From Dipteris shenzhenensis (lineage: Eukaryota; Polypodiophyta; Polypodiopsida; Gleicheniales): a stretch of DNA of 64,000 nt. Of the stretch, positions 1 through 10,859 are shown piece after piece. How positions within the stretch are numbered: the first letter of the stretch is position 1; each line of letters opens with the position of its first letter. The translations under genes were made by a program, and so were the position numbers. The notes under the pieces were generated by a model. The model did not search any database and was not told the origin of the DNA. It was given only the letters and a program-made list of their open reading frames with translations. Location of the stretch: assembly GCA_047967505.1 (NCBI GenBank), contig CM106540.1; one strand, 5' to 3'.

Positions 1-285
1 GAGCTGCCGAGTCTAGTCATAAGAGCACTGGCGTGTGGTCGGAGAGCGTCGTCCCTGGCACTACACCCACCTGACCACCTCTGCTGATGGCCCAATCACT
101 GACATAAAATCTGTCCAATCTCTCCAGGAGTCTGCCCCCTTCCCTGCGGAAGCCCCACGAGAGGTCCAAGCTCCCGTGCCATCGGCGGAAGGACGGGTCT
201 CTCCAGCTGTCCCTAACTCCGCTACGGGTATGAGCCACTGAAAGCTTATGCTCCTAGAGCAGGAGTATATCCAAGTGACCAATCA
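1..285 (-). pseudogene. LINE endonuclease fragment (C-terminal part of an EEP/APE-type domain)
   Basis: The minus-strand frame ending near position 17 has the typical end of a LINE endonuclease: a LERLDRFYVSDW block, then a PGTTLSDHTPVLL block in which S-D-H is the conserved catalytic and phosphate-contacting triplet. In the family this domain nicks target DNA to prime reverse transcription. The N-terminal half, with its asparagine and glutamate motifs, is absent: upstream on the minus strand the sequence goes straight into ORF1 C-terminal text. The call rests on motif recognition; the fragment is certainly non-functional here. Confidence 0.65.
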
Positions 286-381
286 CTGCTGGTTGAAGTT
301 CCTGTCTCAAGATGAGCTTCCTAGGACCACGGGTGCCAGAAGAATGAAACCCATTCACGTTCCAGGAGACAAGGTGTAAGC

Positions 382-2397
382 TCATGATGAGGACTGGTAG
401 GCTGCGAACAACTGTCTGCTCACGGCTGAGGTCGATGAAGAGGCTGGTATTTCGGAATGAAGGCGCTGACGCTTCTGTGAGGGTTTGGAGGGGGAGGCGG
501 GGTCATCCTGCCCGTTCTTCAAAACTTTTAGCGAAGGTGTGAGGCCTTTGGGGCCATGGACAAACGCTTTCTCGAGCCAACTCGAGATCTCTGAGGTAGT
601 CATCCCGTAGAAGGCGCGAAGTTTCTGAGGAGTCCAGGCTCTGACATCCTGGAAGAGGGGCCACGACAGAGGGGGCCTGAGGATCACAATCAATCTGAAA
701 CGCTTGGCGGCGCATCGCCACCACAGGCGCACGTCACCCTCGGACCACTGAGTCTCGAGAAGCTGTCCACCGACGGGCCTATCCAGGAGCAAATCTGAGC
801 GTGCGTCTGCTCTTTGAGAGCCTCCCAGACCGAGTCGTTTGTCCAAATCTCGGTGCCGTCGCTGAGAAAAGTGAAAGCAAAGCTGGGGCCAAGGCTACGA
901 TCTTCCCATCCGCCCCTTTACGGAGCAGGAAGCTACTGATGTCGAGGCAAGCTGGGAAGGTCCCGAGGTCGGCCACATCCAGATAATCCCAAGGGCCAGA
1001 CCTGTAGAAGTCGCGAGGAAGCTCTCTCTCCTGGAGCTGAGGCCCGCCAGAATCTGCAACTGAGGGCGACGGGCTAGCAGACAACGAAGACTACTCCAGG
1101 GGTGGTGCAGTCTCAGGGTGCCCTGCCTGGGGTGAGGAAGGGGAAGGAGGCTGAGGGGTAAGCGACACAGACTCCACGGAAGCGACTAGCGGGGGGGGCG
1201 GAGGTAGGGCAGTGGGGGCTGCACGCGGCTGAGAAACCACCGGTGAAGCTAACACTGCGGAAGAGCTCAGAGGGGCGGGGGAGGAGGGCTGGGGCTGGGG
1301 CTTGGCTGGGACTGGGGCTGAAGAGGAAGAGGCGGGGGTTGATGCTGCGGGTCGGAAGAAGGGGATTGCGGCTGAGATAGGGGCTGGGGCTGGGTGGACG
1401 GGAGCTGGGGATCGGAAGAGAGGGGGAACTGAGGCTGCGGAGGGCGGGCTACAGACGACGAAGAAGCTCTCCCAGGACCCTGGGGCGGCTGCCTGTCAGG
1501 TCTCTGAGGCGCTGCTGCAAGCTGGGTAACCTCTACCTCCTTGCCTTTATCAGAAGTCTTCTTATTCTTTCCTCTTTTTCTTCTGACCTCAGTCCAGCCG
1601 CCAGCCACCTCTGGACCGGACTCTGGCTGCCTCTGCTCTTCCTGACGTGGCTGCCCGGAGGGAGGGGGAGGAAGCTACGGGTGGGGGGACGGGGGGGGGC
1701 CGAGAGGAGCTGGAGAAGCGCGGACAAGCAACAGTCAGGTGCCCAAAGCCATGACACCTCAGGCACTGGCCTGGCTGTCCTGTGACTACCATGCTCTGAG
1801 TAATGCTGCCAACATCTGTCACGATCTCAATCACTGCAGGGAGGGACGCAGGATCTGCCACAGCCACACGGACTCTGGGAGCTCCTGCCACAGCAACCAC
1901 GTCGACGAAAGTGTCATGCATCACCCAGCCAAAGTGAACCCAGGTCCCTGACTATCGGCCGCAACTCAGCAGCAAGGCCTGGAAAAACTAGCGTCACTGG
2001 GTGGCGAGGTATGCGGAAACGAGCATCAAAGTCCGCTGCGCTAAATCCTCGGTACCAAGGGACTATCATGATGATCTTTCCATCCACAGATGTGGGGGAA
2101 CCAGCAATCAGGTTGCTCGCAACTTTCGCAGTGGAGAGTTTAAGCCAGAAGATGCCCCTTTCCATAAGGGCCACCTCCTCGATGTGGCTGTCCTCTAGCA
2201 TAAGAGTGGATTGAAGCCAATCCCTGATGGCTGGTCTGGAGGGAGTGTCCAATGACTCTGCCATAGACTGAAGTGTGGGCAAAGTCATTGGCAACCTGTT
2301 GTACCCGTGACAACTGTTGCTCTATCAAAATCACGCGGTAGGCTTCTGGAGAGGGAGGGTCCGGCTGGGCCTCCGGTTCCGGGCAGGGAGCTGCCAT
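382..2397 (-). pseudogene. LINE ORF1 (gag-like, DUF4283-like plus CCHC zinc knuckle), frameshifted
   Basis: The probable start is the minus-strand ATG at 2397 (MAAPCPEPEAQ...), followed by a frameshift near 2290 into a frame with a DUF4283-like core (GKIIMIVPWYRGF near 2090). A further shift near 1920 leads to a perfect C-X2-C-X4-H-X4-C knuckle (CLRCHGFGHLTVAC, about 1760). Next come a basic stretch (RRKRGKNKK, about 1580), a long Pro/Gln/Ser low-complexity tract (1270-1500) and a C-terminal globular part (382-1084) that I do not recognise. In LINEs this protein binds the element RNA in the ribonucleoprotein particle. At least three frames are used, so it is a pseudogene. Exact frameshift points are estimates. 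Confidence 0.65.
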
Positions 2398-2479
2398 ACC
2401 ACCAAGACAAACTGCGAGAACTCCGATGAGGAAGAGGCTGCCACCAAAAAAAGGGGGGAATAGACTAGGGATGGAGCCT

Positions 2480-2900
2480 GGGTGTGACGGAGGAGGATAG
2501 GCGAGGCGAGGCGAGGCGGGCGGAAGAAGAGGAGGCGATGGCGAGGTGAAGCAAGGCGGCGGGTATAGGGCGGGGGGGCGAGGCGAGGGCGTGGCGAGGG
2601 CGAGGGCGAAGGCGGGGGCAAGGCGAGGGCGAAGACGAGGGCGAAGGCAGAGGCAATGGCGAGGCGAAGGTGGGGGCGAAGGGTGAAGGCGAGGGCGGGG
2701 CAAGAGCGTGGCGAGGGCGGAGGGCGGAGGGCGAAGGCGAGGGCGAAGGGCGGCGGGCGGAGGCGAGGGCGGAGGTCGTGGTGGCGAGGGGCGGAGGGCG
2801 TGGTGGCGGAGGCGAGGGCGTGGTGGCGAGGGACGAGGGCGCAAGGCGAGGGGCGAGGGGCGCAGGCGAGGGCGTAAGGTGAGGCGGAAGGGAGGTAGGG
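2480..2900. repeat. GC-rich GGCGAGG-type minisatellite
   Basis: About 400 bp built of degenerate GGCGAGG / GGGCGAAGG units, purine-rich on the plus strand. Open frames through it on both strands encode only Pro/Arg/Ser or Gly/Arg/Glu repeats and are composition artefacts. It lies directly upstream of ORF1 of the minus-strand LINE, so it may be the element's 5' UTR or promoter tract. Confidence 0.8.
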
Positions 2901-2989
2901 AGGTAGAGGCTACGGCTAGGGGGAGGAGGGCTCGTAGGAGCAGGTCACTGTCCCTGTGACAGAGATACTTGGTTGGACGATGCCTTTCT

Positions 2990-3969
2990 TATTCAGCCAC
3001 AGTCCCTCCTGTTCTCTTGGTCGAGCAAGAGGCAACAGATGCCTATTCATGCATGCATTGACAGATTCTATGTAGACGATTGGGCACTAGACTGAGGTGG
3101 GTCGGTATGCATTGCTGCTGGGGTTTCCACTTCACACCACTTTCCTGTTGTGCTGGCTATCTCAGAGCCTTACATGAGAGGCCGGTCTGCCAACATCAGG
3201 ATTCCAAATGCCTTGTACATAGAAGAGGACCTTACAAAGGCAGCCCTGCAGATATGGGTTTCTCATGTCCAGGGTGGGCAGCCATTTCCATCACATGTAG
3301 CTGCTGCCCTTTTTGGTATTAGCGACTTCTACCACTCAGTTGTTAGTACCAGGAGACGAGATATTCTCAGACGTGAGATTGGCGTTCGCCAGCAGTTGGC
3401 AGCTTTGCAGAGGGAAGAGCAGAAATGGCCTTCAGATGCTTGGATTCAGGAGCGCCTTGCTGCAACAAGGGCTCATCAATAGATATTGCTTGATCAGAGA
3501 GCAGAGTATGCCTTTCATGCATGGAAGTCCTTCTGGATTGAGATGGGTGGCAGAGTCAATAAACACTTTTTCTCTACTCTTGGCCCTAGACATAGTAGAG
3601 AGAGTGTATCCCAGCTCATTAACTCACATGCGGTTTTACAGACAGATCCGGATGACGTCATGTGCATAGCTTCACATTTTTAATAGAGAGGATGCTAGAC
3701 AGGTTATTTGACAGAGCATCCCTTTGTTGGTGAAATCGGATATGCACGTTTTACTTGATGCACCTTTCACCAACACAGAGTTCAAGACTACACTTTTAGC
3801 CCTTCACAAGGGTAAATGTCTTGGTTCGGATGGTCTCACCCCTTCTTTCTTCAGTGCATTTTGGGATATGATTAGAGACTACATTACATCGGCCCTGCAG
3901 GGCATTTGGGACTCGGGCGAGATACTTGGATCGCTTACAGAGGGTCTCATACACCTTATACCTAGATGA
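2990..3969 (+). pseudogene. LINE ORF2: endonuclease tail, linker and RT finger region
   Basis: The end of an endonuclease domain (IDRFYVDDWAL, then a stop and a TSHHFPVVL block where SDH is expected) is followed by a charged linker (3150-3480). The first RT blocks then appear at 3724-3969: a GKCLGSDGLTPSFF motif, the G-x-D-G-x-x-x-x-F of RT block 1, and IHLIP at the end of block 2. The protein would nick DNA and copy the LINE RNA. A frameshift near 3480 and stops near 3090 and 3682 show decay. The text is cut at 3957-3969 by the repeat-bearing insertion. Confidence 0.75.
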
Positions 3970-4221
3970 ATCCAGGAACATTCCCAAACTCATCCTCTAA
4001 AAACACAACATAGTGCAGTTTCAATCTCATGATAGTCACTCACAAGGTTGAAAACCATAAACTCCATCATGCATAGCAGGGACTAGCTACTATGACGTCC
4101 CCACTGATGTCATTAGCGCCCAACAGTGGGTGTAGACCATAGTATAAAAATATGCTCTCACACATACAAATCCACACACCCACACATACTTGAGCATCCA
4201 TTTATACAAAGTCTTTGTACT
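3957..4221. repeat. Direct repeat, copy 1, of the insertion in LINE RT
   Basis: Matches 4517-4781 with only a few substitutions seen by eye. Contains TATAAAAA at 4143-4150 followed by a CACA-rich stretch. Confidence 0.85.
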
Positions 4222-4516
4222 GAGTTTCTGTCGGCACTCCGGAGGTGAAGGGCAGACTCAGCCATGATGAAGGCTAGCACTAAAGGAGAAGGCTAATCAA
4301 AAGGTAGTCCAAAATCTCTTCATTCAAGCTACAACTGCTTGTGAAGTCTAAACATTTTCATTTTAGTCTCTCCCCAACGAGCATCTAAATCTAAATCTAG
4401 CTGATAGGGCAACGCACCATGTAAGATAGAAAGAATTATCACAATACCAGCAGGCCGCAACTTGGACGAAAACTTCACAAGGTGAAATCTGCATGTCCGC
4501 TAATACGGCAGAACCA

Positions 4517-4781
4517 TATACCTAGATGAATCCACGAACATTCCCAAACTCATCCTCTAAGAACACAACATAGTGCAGTTTCAATCTCATGATAGTCACT
4601 CACAAGGTTGAAAACCATAAACTCCATCATGCATAGCACGGACTAGCTACTATGACATCCCCACTAACGTCATCAGCGCCCAACAGTGGATGTAGACCAT
4701 AGTATAAAAATATGCTCTCACACATACAAATCCACACACCCACACATACTTGAGCATCCATTTATACAAAGTCTTCGTACT
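4517..4781. repeat. Direct repeat, copy 2, of the insertion in LINE RT
   Basis: Second copy with TATAAAAA at 4703-4710. Its end is followed by an extra short copy of the repeat's own terminal motif (CTTGAGCATCCATTTAT at about 4749 and again at about 4780), after which LINE RT text resumes. Confidence 0.85.
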
Positions 4782-4793
4782 TGAGCATCCATT

Positions 4794-5806
4794 TATCCCG
4801 AAAGGAGGTTGCAGAAATTTAGTGTCCCAGTGGAGGCCTATCACACTTTTGGGGGCATGTTACAAGTTTTTGGCCAAAGCAATCAGCCTCCGACTGTAGC
4901 CCCTTCTCCCAAATCTTATTCATGACACTCAGACGGGATTTGTGCATGGCAGAAGCATTTTTTATTACATTTTCTCCTTTTGGGAAGCTTTAGAGTGGAC
5001 CATGCAGAGTGGCCAGAACCTAGCCATTCTACTCTTGGATTTGAGAAAACTTATGACAGAGTAGATTGGGGTTTTTTGGAGGACACCTACTACGTTTTGG
5101 CTTTATAGATGCTTGGATCAGAGGTGTTTCCTCTTTGTACCAGATCAGCCCACAGCCAGGTACTTATTGGTGGGTTAAGGGGTGAGAGATTTCAGATTTC
5201 CAGATCAGTCCGTCGGGGATGCCCCCTCGCTCCTTTTCTTTTTTTGTTCGTGGCTGAAGCTATCAGTATCTATATTAGATCTCAAGATGACATCTTTGGG
5301 CTGAGACTTACCATCAGAAGGGAAGGGGAGCTACTTGACAGTGAGTTGGCAGATGACAGCAGTTTACTTGGATGCCACACCACAGACGCTCACTTCTTTC
5401 AGGACAGCATTGGATTTATTTTGCTTGGCGATGGGGACGCAGATAAATTGGCATAAATCCAATGGCTTTTGGATCAGTGACGAGGACACTCCTGTTTGGT
5501 GGATTGACATAGGATTCACTTGGGTTCAGAGGGGTGTGCCAGTCAGGTATTTGGGCTGCCAGGTCGGGCTTGGATATTTCTTCCACGCAGCAGTTTGCTC
5601 CCGTGTTGGAGAGCATCAAGAGGAAGCTCCTTTTTTGGAGCTCAGCCAAGCTGGATCTTACCTCTAGAGTTGTGGTGGTCAACCAGGTCCTCTTGGCCAC
5701 GGCCTAGTTTGTTTGTTCATGCTGGTGCCGTTCTAGGGATTGCATCATTCAGCTCAAGAGACCGATCAAAAATTTTCTTTGGAGTGGGCTTAATGGCACA
5801 GCAAAT
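4794..5806 (+). pseudogene. LINE ORF2: RT palm region
   Basis: RT text resumes with a SQWRPITLLG block, then TQTGFVHGRS, a D-rich block (LLDFEKTYDRVDW once a one-base loss near 5040 is allowed for), RRGCPLAPFLF at about 5210, and the catalytic box read as LADD at 5346-5357, where F/YADD is usual. The thumb-side block PVRYLGCQ lies near 5535. A stop at about 4906 and frameshifts near 5040, 5340 and 5450 disable it. Confidence 0.75.
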
Positions 5807-7554
5807 GTGTTAGCCAAGGTGGCTTGGGAGACCCTCATCCTCCCTACACAGGAAGGGGATCTCAATATTATTGATCCAGATTTACAATGCAGAGCTTTAC
5901 TCTGCAAGATGGTGGTGCGGGGACTTATGCCAGGGCAAGAGCCGTGGAAGGAATTTTTTATTAGCAGCATACAGAGGTGCACACCTTCTTCAGGTAGAGA
6001 CTGGATGGGCAGTGTTAAGTGGATTTTCACCGCAGCACACCTCAGGTCTCCTTCATCCCCTCTCATAGTTGCCATCCTAAAAGCATGGGCCAGTTTCAGG
6101 AGCACTCTTCGGAGGATTCCCCCTTCCTCTCGTAAAGAGATTGATAAGCAGCCAATCATGTGGAATGACAGTATATTGGATGATCTTCGCAGACCACTTG
6201 GTGCTTCACTCTACATGCAATGGTCCAGGTGGGAGAGGGGACCCGCCTCATCATTAGGAGCATGGAAAGCTTTTCGTAGGCTTCCAAAGGAGACCAAATC
6301 TCAGTTGACAGGACATCTCAAAGGGAGTGCAGGGAGGATCTTGCAAATTGAGGCAGCCCTTCATACGGATTGGGTAGACACAGGTGATATGCCACTCACT
6401 TGCTCCACTTGGGTAGGTGCTTTTACAAGAGCGGGCGTTCCTCTTCAGGTTTTGGCCTTTCGAGATGCACATGAGGATGCCTTGGTTTTTGGTGTGCATG
6501 ATGGTGGCAGATTGTTCACGTCCAGAGAGGACATCTTGCTTGATTCTGCTTTTCAGCCTATTAAGGTTGTAGGTCTTTTGGAGCAAGGATCAAATTCAGA
6601 GTCGACCCCCGACTTCTTTCCACCGGATCTTGGAGACTTTGGCTCTACGGGGGAGTTTCCATTAGGTATTTGCAGTGGGCCCCTGGAGAGTGGGAGTGGA
6701 TTGACGCAGGGCATCAAGAGAAGAGCATCCCGTTCTTTCGTTACACGGTCAGTAATGCCACGAGATTCCAGCTCAGTAGTAGAGGTTGGAGACCTTCCAA
6801 AGTTCCTCATTGGGAGGCATTTGATATCACAGAGGATTTGCAGAGGTGCTTCTAGAAGAGACTCTAGCAATCCCACGGGAATAGAAAGATCACTCTTTTC
6901 TTTTGGGTTTCTATCCATGGTGGGATTGTAGTGAACCTTTGGAGATCCAGGTTTGGAGCCGACCCTACTTGCCCTCGTTGCCTTTCTGCTTTGGAGATGA
7001 TTCAGCATTGCTTCTGAAATTGCAGACAGGCGAGGATGATTTGGATGGGGGTAGCCAGGATTTTCAGTCACTTTGCCCACTCCCCATTCTTTATGACATG
7101 GGGCTCAGTGGCTTGGCTTTCTCCTATGGGGCCTCAGGTATTCTATGAGAGACTTGACTCTTCTCGAGCCATTTCGATTCGACATCATCAGGTTGAGTCT
7201 AGTTCTTTGGATGTGGTACCACACCTTCCTTTTGTAGCTGTACATGCCTCTATGGATACCTCTTGGGAGATTCTAGCAAGCATAGCAGCCTGGCATATCT
7301 GGAGAGCCAGATGCACAAAGGCATTGGAGGGAACTCAGGTTCATCCCTAGCACACATTGCCTAGTATATGGACAAACACCATACATACCTTGATGGACGT
7401 ATGGACGAGTATGCACGGAGACTCCCGTGCAGCCTCAGCTAGGAGGGCTTCTTTCTTCAGGGAATGGAAGGATTCTCCTTTCTTCTCTGAGACTCTTACA
7501 CGGTTGAGGTGGCACTTTCAGCCTCAGCCTTGGTTGTTTTCCACCTCATTTTGA
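5807..7554 (+). pseudogene. LINE ORF2 C-terminal region with zf-RVT zinc-binding motif
   Basis: The longest plus-strand open frame (5807-6931, 374 codons) begins in text typical of plant LINE C-termini (KVAWETLILP...GDLNIIDPDLQCRALL). After a frameshift, a CPRC...HCF..NC zinc-binding motif lies at about 6966-7020, as in zf-RVT domains. A final basic region runs to the stop at 7552-7554. The methionine at 5807 is only the first ATG after a stop, not a translation start. In LINEs this region helps hold RNA during target-primed reverse transcription. Confidence 0.7.
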
Positions 7555-7664
7555 GGGGGTTTATTTATCCTCATGGTTTCATGATGTATTCCGCTTTGAG
7601 CTTGCTCTCATGGGTTTTTTCTCTTACTTAATAGGAGTCTCTTTCTTGAAAGAAAAAAAAAAAG

Positions 7665-9100
7665 TGCGTAAAACTGTATGCACATCCATTGATCACAAGG
7701 ATCCCCAAGGCTATGTGTGTGTGTGTGTGATGTACTCAAAAATCTTTAAATCAAAAGATTATCTCTTAAAGGTTTTGCAATAACGCCGAATCTCTATGTA
7801 AAGAGTAACACCTAGTTCCATCACCTTGTTACAATTCTGATATTTTAATTACGACATATTTAGATAATACATGCTTTGTGAGCAGGGTGTGTATTATTAC
7901 AAGACTCTATACACCATGGTCATTGACTTACAGTTCAGAGGGCTCTCAAATTTTCGAGGTAAGCATCAAATGGAGTTTAGTGTCCTTGAGTGGGTTGGAC
8001 TAGTGCTTGTTTTTTATCCCTGGATGACAGGTTAGAGCCATTCAAGAGCTCAAGAGTTGTATACAGACTGGATAGTCATATCGCAACTCATTGTTGTACA
8101 AGACAACAGCCGAATCACCCTCCACCAAAACCTTACATCAACATGCACACTAGAATACAAGGGCGTCCTCATTGGTTATACACCATCATTTCTAAGTGCC
8201 TTAGGCATGACTGAACAGTTAAGGGGAAGATACAGAGTCTATGAGGCAAACTAAGACCATCTAGTCACATTGGTGTGGTATGGCTGAACCTGGGCAAGTT
8301 TGGGTTCAATACAAGATTTCTAGCTCTAGTTATGACCATTGGAAATTGATCAATTTTGAGGGTAGACTGCATTGAATTAATTACCTAGTTGAATATGAAA
8401 GCAATGGGGCAACAGTTTTAAGGATGCAGGTAACCTTTGTACCTAACCAACCCTATCCTCATGTGTACCTTCCTCCTTCCCTCTGTTTTTTGGATCAAAA
8501 TTGCTTATCATTTCTATCTCTTGGCAATCTCCGTTGTCATAAGACCCTTCTAAACTGAATCTACATTTGGCCATACCTCCCAAATTTAACAGGATTACAA
8601 TAATATGAGGGGTTTTTAAATCCAACTTTAGGGGAAAATCCGGTAGTTCATAAGACTTTGCTACATGTATGCTGATACTACCGCTGGCTCCTGAATGCAG
8701 ATCGCAGCAAAAATCAGCCTTGTATGTTCCTGGAATCATGCCTTGCTAAAACTGTGATTCGCTGCCAGCCGCCCATTCTCTCCAAGAGAATTGTGATCCT
8801 TTCTTGGACCCTCTTGCCCCTTTCTAGGACCTATCATTGCTGACCTCTCTTCCCTACAAGTGGATTAAGCAGAGAAGATCTTAAAGTGCTTGTAGGTTGC
8901 TTGTATTTGTTTCTCGATTCCGCTTCTTCCCTCTACACAAATTGTCAACTCTATAGTAGTGTGTTGGCACATGTTCTTGGCTTGTATATGGAGGCTGTCA
9001 TTTATGTTTAGAATTCACGCCTGGCCAATCCCTACTGTATCTATAGTTTTATGAGGTGCCTTTGTGCACTACTAACTAGAGATGTAGATAGTTCCTCTCA
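7665..9100. other. Unassigned stretch
   Basis: No recognisable gene. Holds a (GT)7 run at 7716-7729. Short open frames at 8057-8254 (plus) and 8443-8739 (minus) have no motif I recognise and no splice-site support that I would trust. Confidence 0.5.
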
Positions 9101-9103
9101 AAC

Positions 9104-9448
9104 TCTGATTATTTACCAATTCGTATCTCCTACCTTTTGAATAAAGATAGAATACACCACATTACAAACCCTGCTGAGGGAAACGCACCTCAAAACATAA
9201 TCATGTTCTTTTTCATTTTAAACCCTGCTCCTTTATGTATGCTTAATTGTGTTACTTCCAATTCTACAACTCGTTAAAAGTCTGATTATTTACCAATTCG
9301 TATCTCCTACCTCTTGAATAAAGATAGAATACACCAAATGACAAACCCTGGTAAGGGAAATGCGCCTCAACATGCAATCATGTTATTTTTCATTTTACCC
9401 TACTCCTTTATGTATGCTTAATTGTGTTATTTCCAATTCTACACCTCG
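9104..9448. repeat. Tandem duplication, period 177 bp
   Basis: Copies at 9104-9273 and 9281-9448 share the same order of landmarks (TCTGATTATTTACCAATTCG, a GAATAAAGATAG block, and TTATGTATGCTTAATTGTG) with scattered substitutions and small gaps. Non-coding. Confidence 0.85.
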
Positions 9449-9813
9449 TGGATAATAATGCCTGTAAATTGGTTTTATATTCAGGTTAAATTGTCACATT
9501 AACAGGGAGCCGGCATCTTCACCATGAAACTCTTACATAAGGAGCACCTTGCTCTAAAACAGCCTAATGCTTAGAATGCCTCTTGCTGAAAGCACAAGAT
9601 CCTGACAAAGAATGGCATGAATTCAGCAACCATTGACTCTTCAACGATAACCATGACTTTGAATGGGAAAGCGGTTTCTTTCTTTCCAGTTGTCATGATA
9701 CAAGCCACACGTGAGTGGTTGACAGAGTACACGTGACCTCGGAGCAGGCATGGGGAAAGAATTTGCTCTCTCTTTCTCTGTCAAGGTCTGCTACCGCGCA
9801 TCCTGTGGTCACA

Positions 9814-10044
9814 CTACTTTGAGCATCGACGGGCGCAATATGTACACCAGGCGTAGAGGAAGGAGATAGTCTCGAATCTTTGGTGCTCTGACGAAATTGA
9901 CCAGTGAGCTCGTGCAGCCTTGCTATGCTCCATCCTGAGCGTTCTCTCTATCACTTCGTCTGGAACTGCAGCCACATGGGAAGGTGCTGCACCAAACAAA
10001 AAGGAGGCCATCAATTTGTCAAACGCAACGTCGCCTTCCTGCAA
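9814..10044 (-). other. Possible exon or chance ORF of unknown function
   Basis: A 76-codon minus-strand frame reads with ordinary protein composition (EGDVAFDKLMASFLFGAAP near its start). It is preceded at about 10038-10045 by TTGCAG, a plausible splice acceptor. I do not recognise the family, and no donor or neighbouring exon was found. It could be an exon of a broken host gene or chance. Confidence 0.2.
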
Positions 10045-10374
10045 CTTTCAGTTGTGGCTCCAACGCCACAATCCACAGGCTGAAGGAATTACATAGGGTG
10101 GAGAGATCCAGCCTCCCAACTTGGCAACATGCCACTTGTCATGAATCTAAGCTCATTACTAGTTACATGCCACTTAGTTGGCAACTCTAGAGCCTTTGTA
10201 GCTTGCTAGGCTCCATAAGCTTGGAGTATTAAACCACTCTTGAAAACCTGCAACAATTAATTGAAGCACATAACCATGACATCCATTAACTGTTAGCTCT
10301 TGCATGCAAATAGAAATCTCTAGACAGTTTCTATTGCACTTTGCAATAGAAACCCCTATACCTCTCTCCCTCTT

Positions 10375-10660
10375 GTTTGATCCATCGTCGCTGATCCGTC
10401 TGATCCCGTCATCTCGCTGATCCCGTCACTGATGCCATTGTTGATCCGTTCCCTTCGTGTCTAATCCCGTCGTTGACTCATCGCTGATCCCGTCTGATCC
10501 CATTGCTTCCCGCCGTTTCCATCGAATATCTGATATCCGTCACTGATCCCCCATCGCTCCAATAGCTCTCCCATCTGCTCCTCTCCTAGCTCTCATGGCC
10601 CTTTCGTCTGCTCCTCCCGTAGCTCCCGTCTGCTCCTCCCGTACCCCCTCTCGTAGACAG
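10375..10660. repeat. Degenerate CTGATCCCGTC-type repeat patch
   Basis: Variants of GCTGATCC(C)GTC recur many times over roughly 170 bp (10378-10550), then shade into CTCCCGT / CTGCTCCTCC repeats to about 10660. Non-coding, pyrimidine-rich. Confidence 0.65.
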
Positions 10661-10859
10661 TCTGTTGTTATCACTACTGCACCAGCAGGGTTGTAGGTAG
10701 GCTCGTTAATTTGGAACCCCTAGTTGGGATGAAGCACTAGCTCAACTAGGAGGTTAGCTCAGCCAGGGGGCAACATGAGATATGGCCAGTAAAGAATAGC
10801 CTAGCCTACCCTCCTATTCAAAATCTCCCTCTACTCCAACAACCTCCAATAGCAGAGCC

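Larger units (their letters stand above)
1..2960 (-). mobile_element. LINE (non-LTR retrotransposon) remnant, minus strand, cut by the window edge
   Basis: Read on the minus strand the order is a GC-rich 5' region, ORF1 with a CCHC zinc knuckle, then the C-terminal part of an AP-type endonuclease, and the window ends. This is the order of plant L1-clade LINEs. The stretch between ORF1 and the endonuclease scrap is too short for a whole endonuclease, so an internal deletion is inferred. ORF1 is spread over at least three frames. The element lies head to head with the LINE that starts near 2990. Confidence 0.7.
3957..4793. mobile_element. Small insertion with 265 bp direct terminal repeats (TRIM-like) inside LINE RT
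   Basis: Two near-identical 265 bp direct repeats (3957-4221 and 4517-4781) flank about 295 bp of unique sequence, and the whole interrupts LINE RT between LIP and the next residues (PKGGCRN). Each repeat carries a TATAAAAA box (4143 and 4703). The layout resembles a miniature LTR element. However, the repeats do not start TG or end CA cleanly, and I see neither a tRNA primer site nor a clear target duplication. A tandemly duplicated insertion is the alternative. No coding capacity. Confidence 0.55.
2990..7664 (+). mobile_element. LINE remnant, plus strand, 5'-truncated, with A-tract, split by an ~830 bp insertion
   Basis: Plus-strand text runs from the tail of an endonuclease (IDRFYVDDWAL near 3055) through linker, reverse transcriptase and a zinc-binding C-terminal region to a stop at 7554, then ~100 bp of 3' UTR and an interrupted A-tract (7651-7663). 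The missing 5' end fits the 5' truncation usual for LINEs. Several frameshifts and stops break the reading. Coding text stops at 3969 and resumes at about 4794 with the next residues of the same RT, which brackets an insertion. Confidence 0.8.

Noticed and set aside
2140-2882. Long open frames on both strands encoding Pro/Arg/Ser- or Gly/Arg/Glu-rich proteins
   Set aside because: They lie in the GGCGAGG minisatellite and their composition follows the repeat. Only the MAAPCPEPEAQ part below 2397 continues into a recognisable domain.
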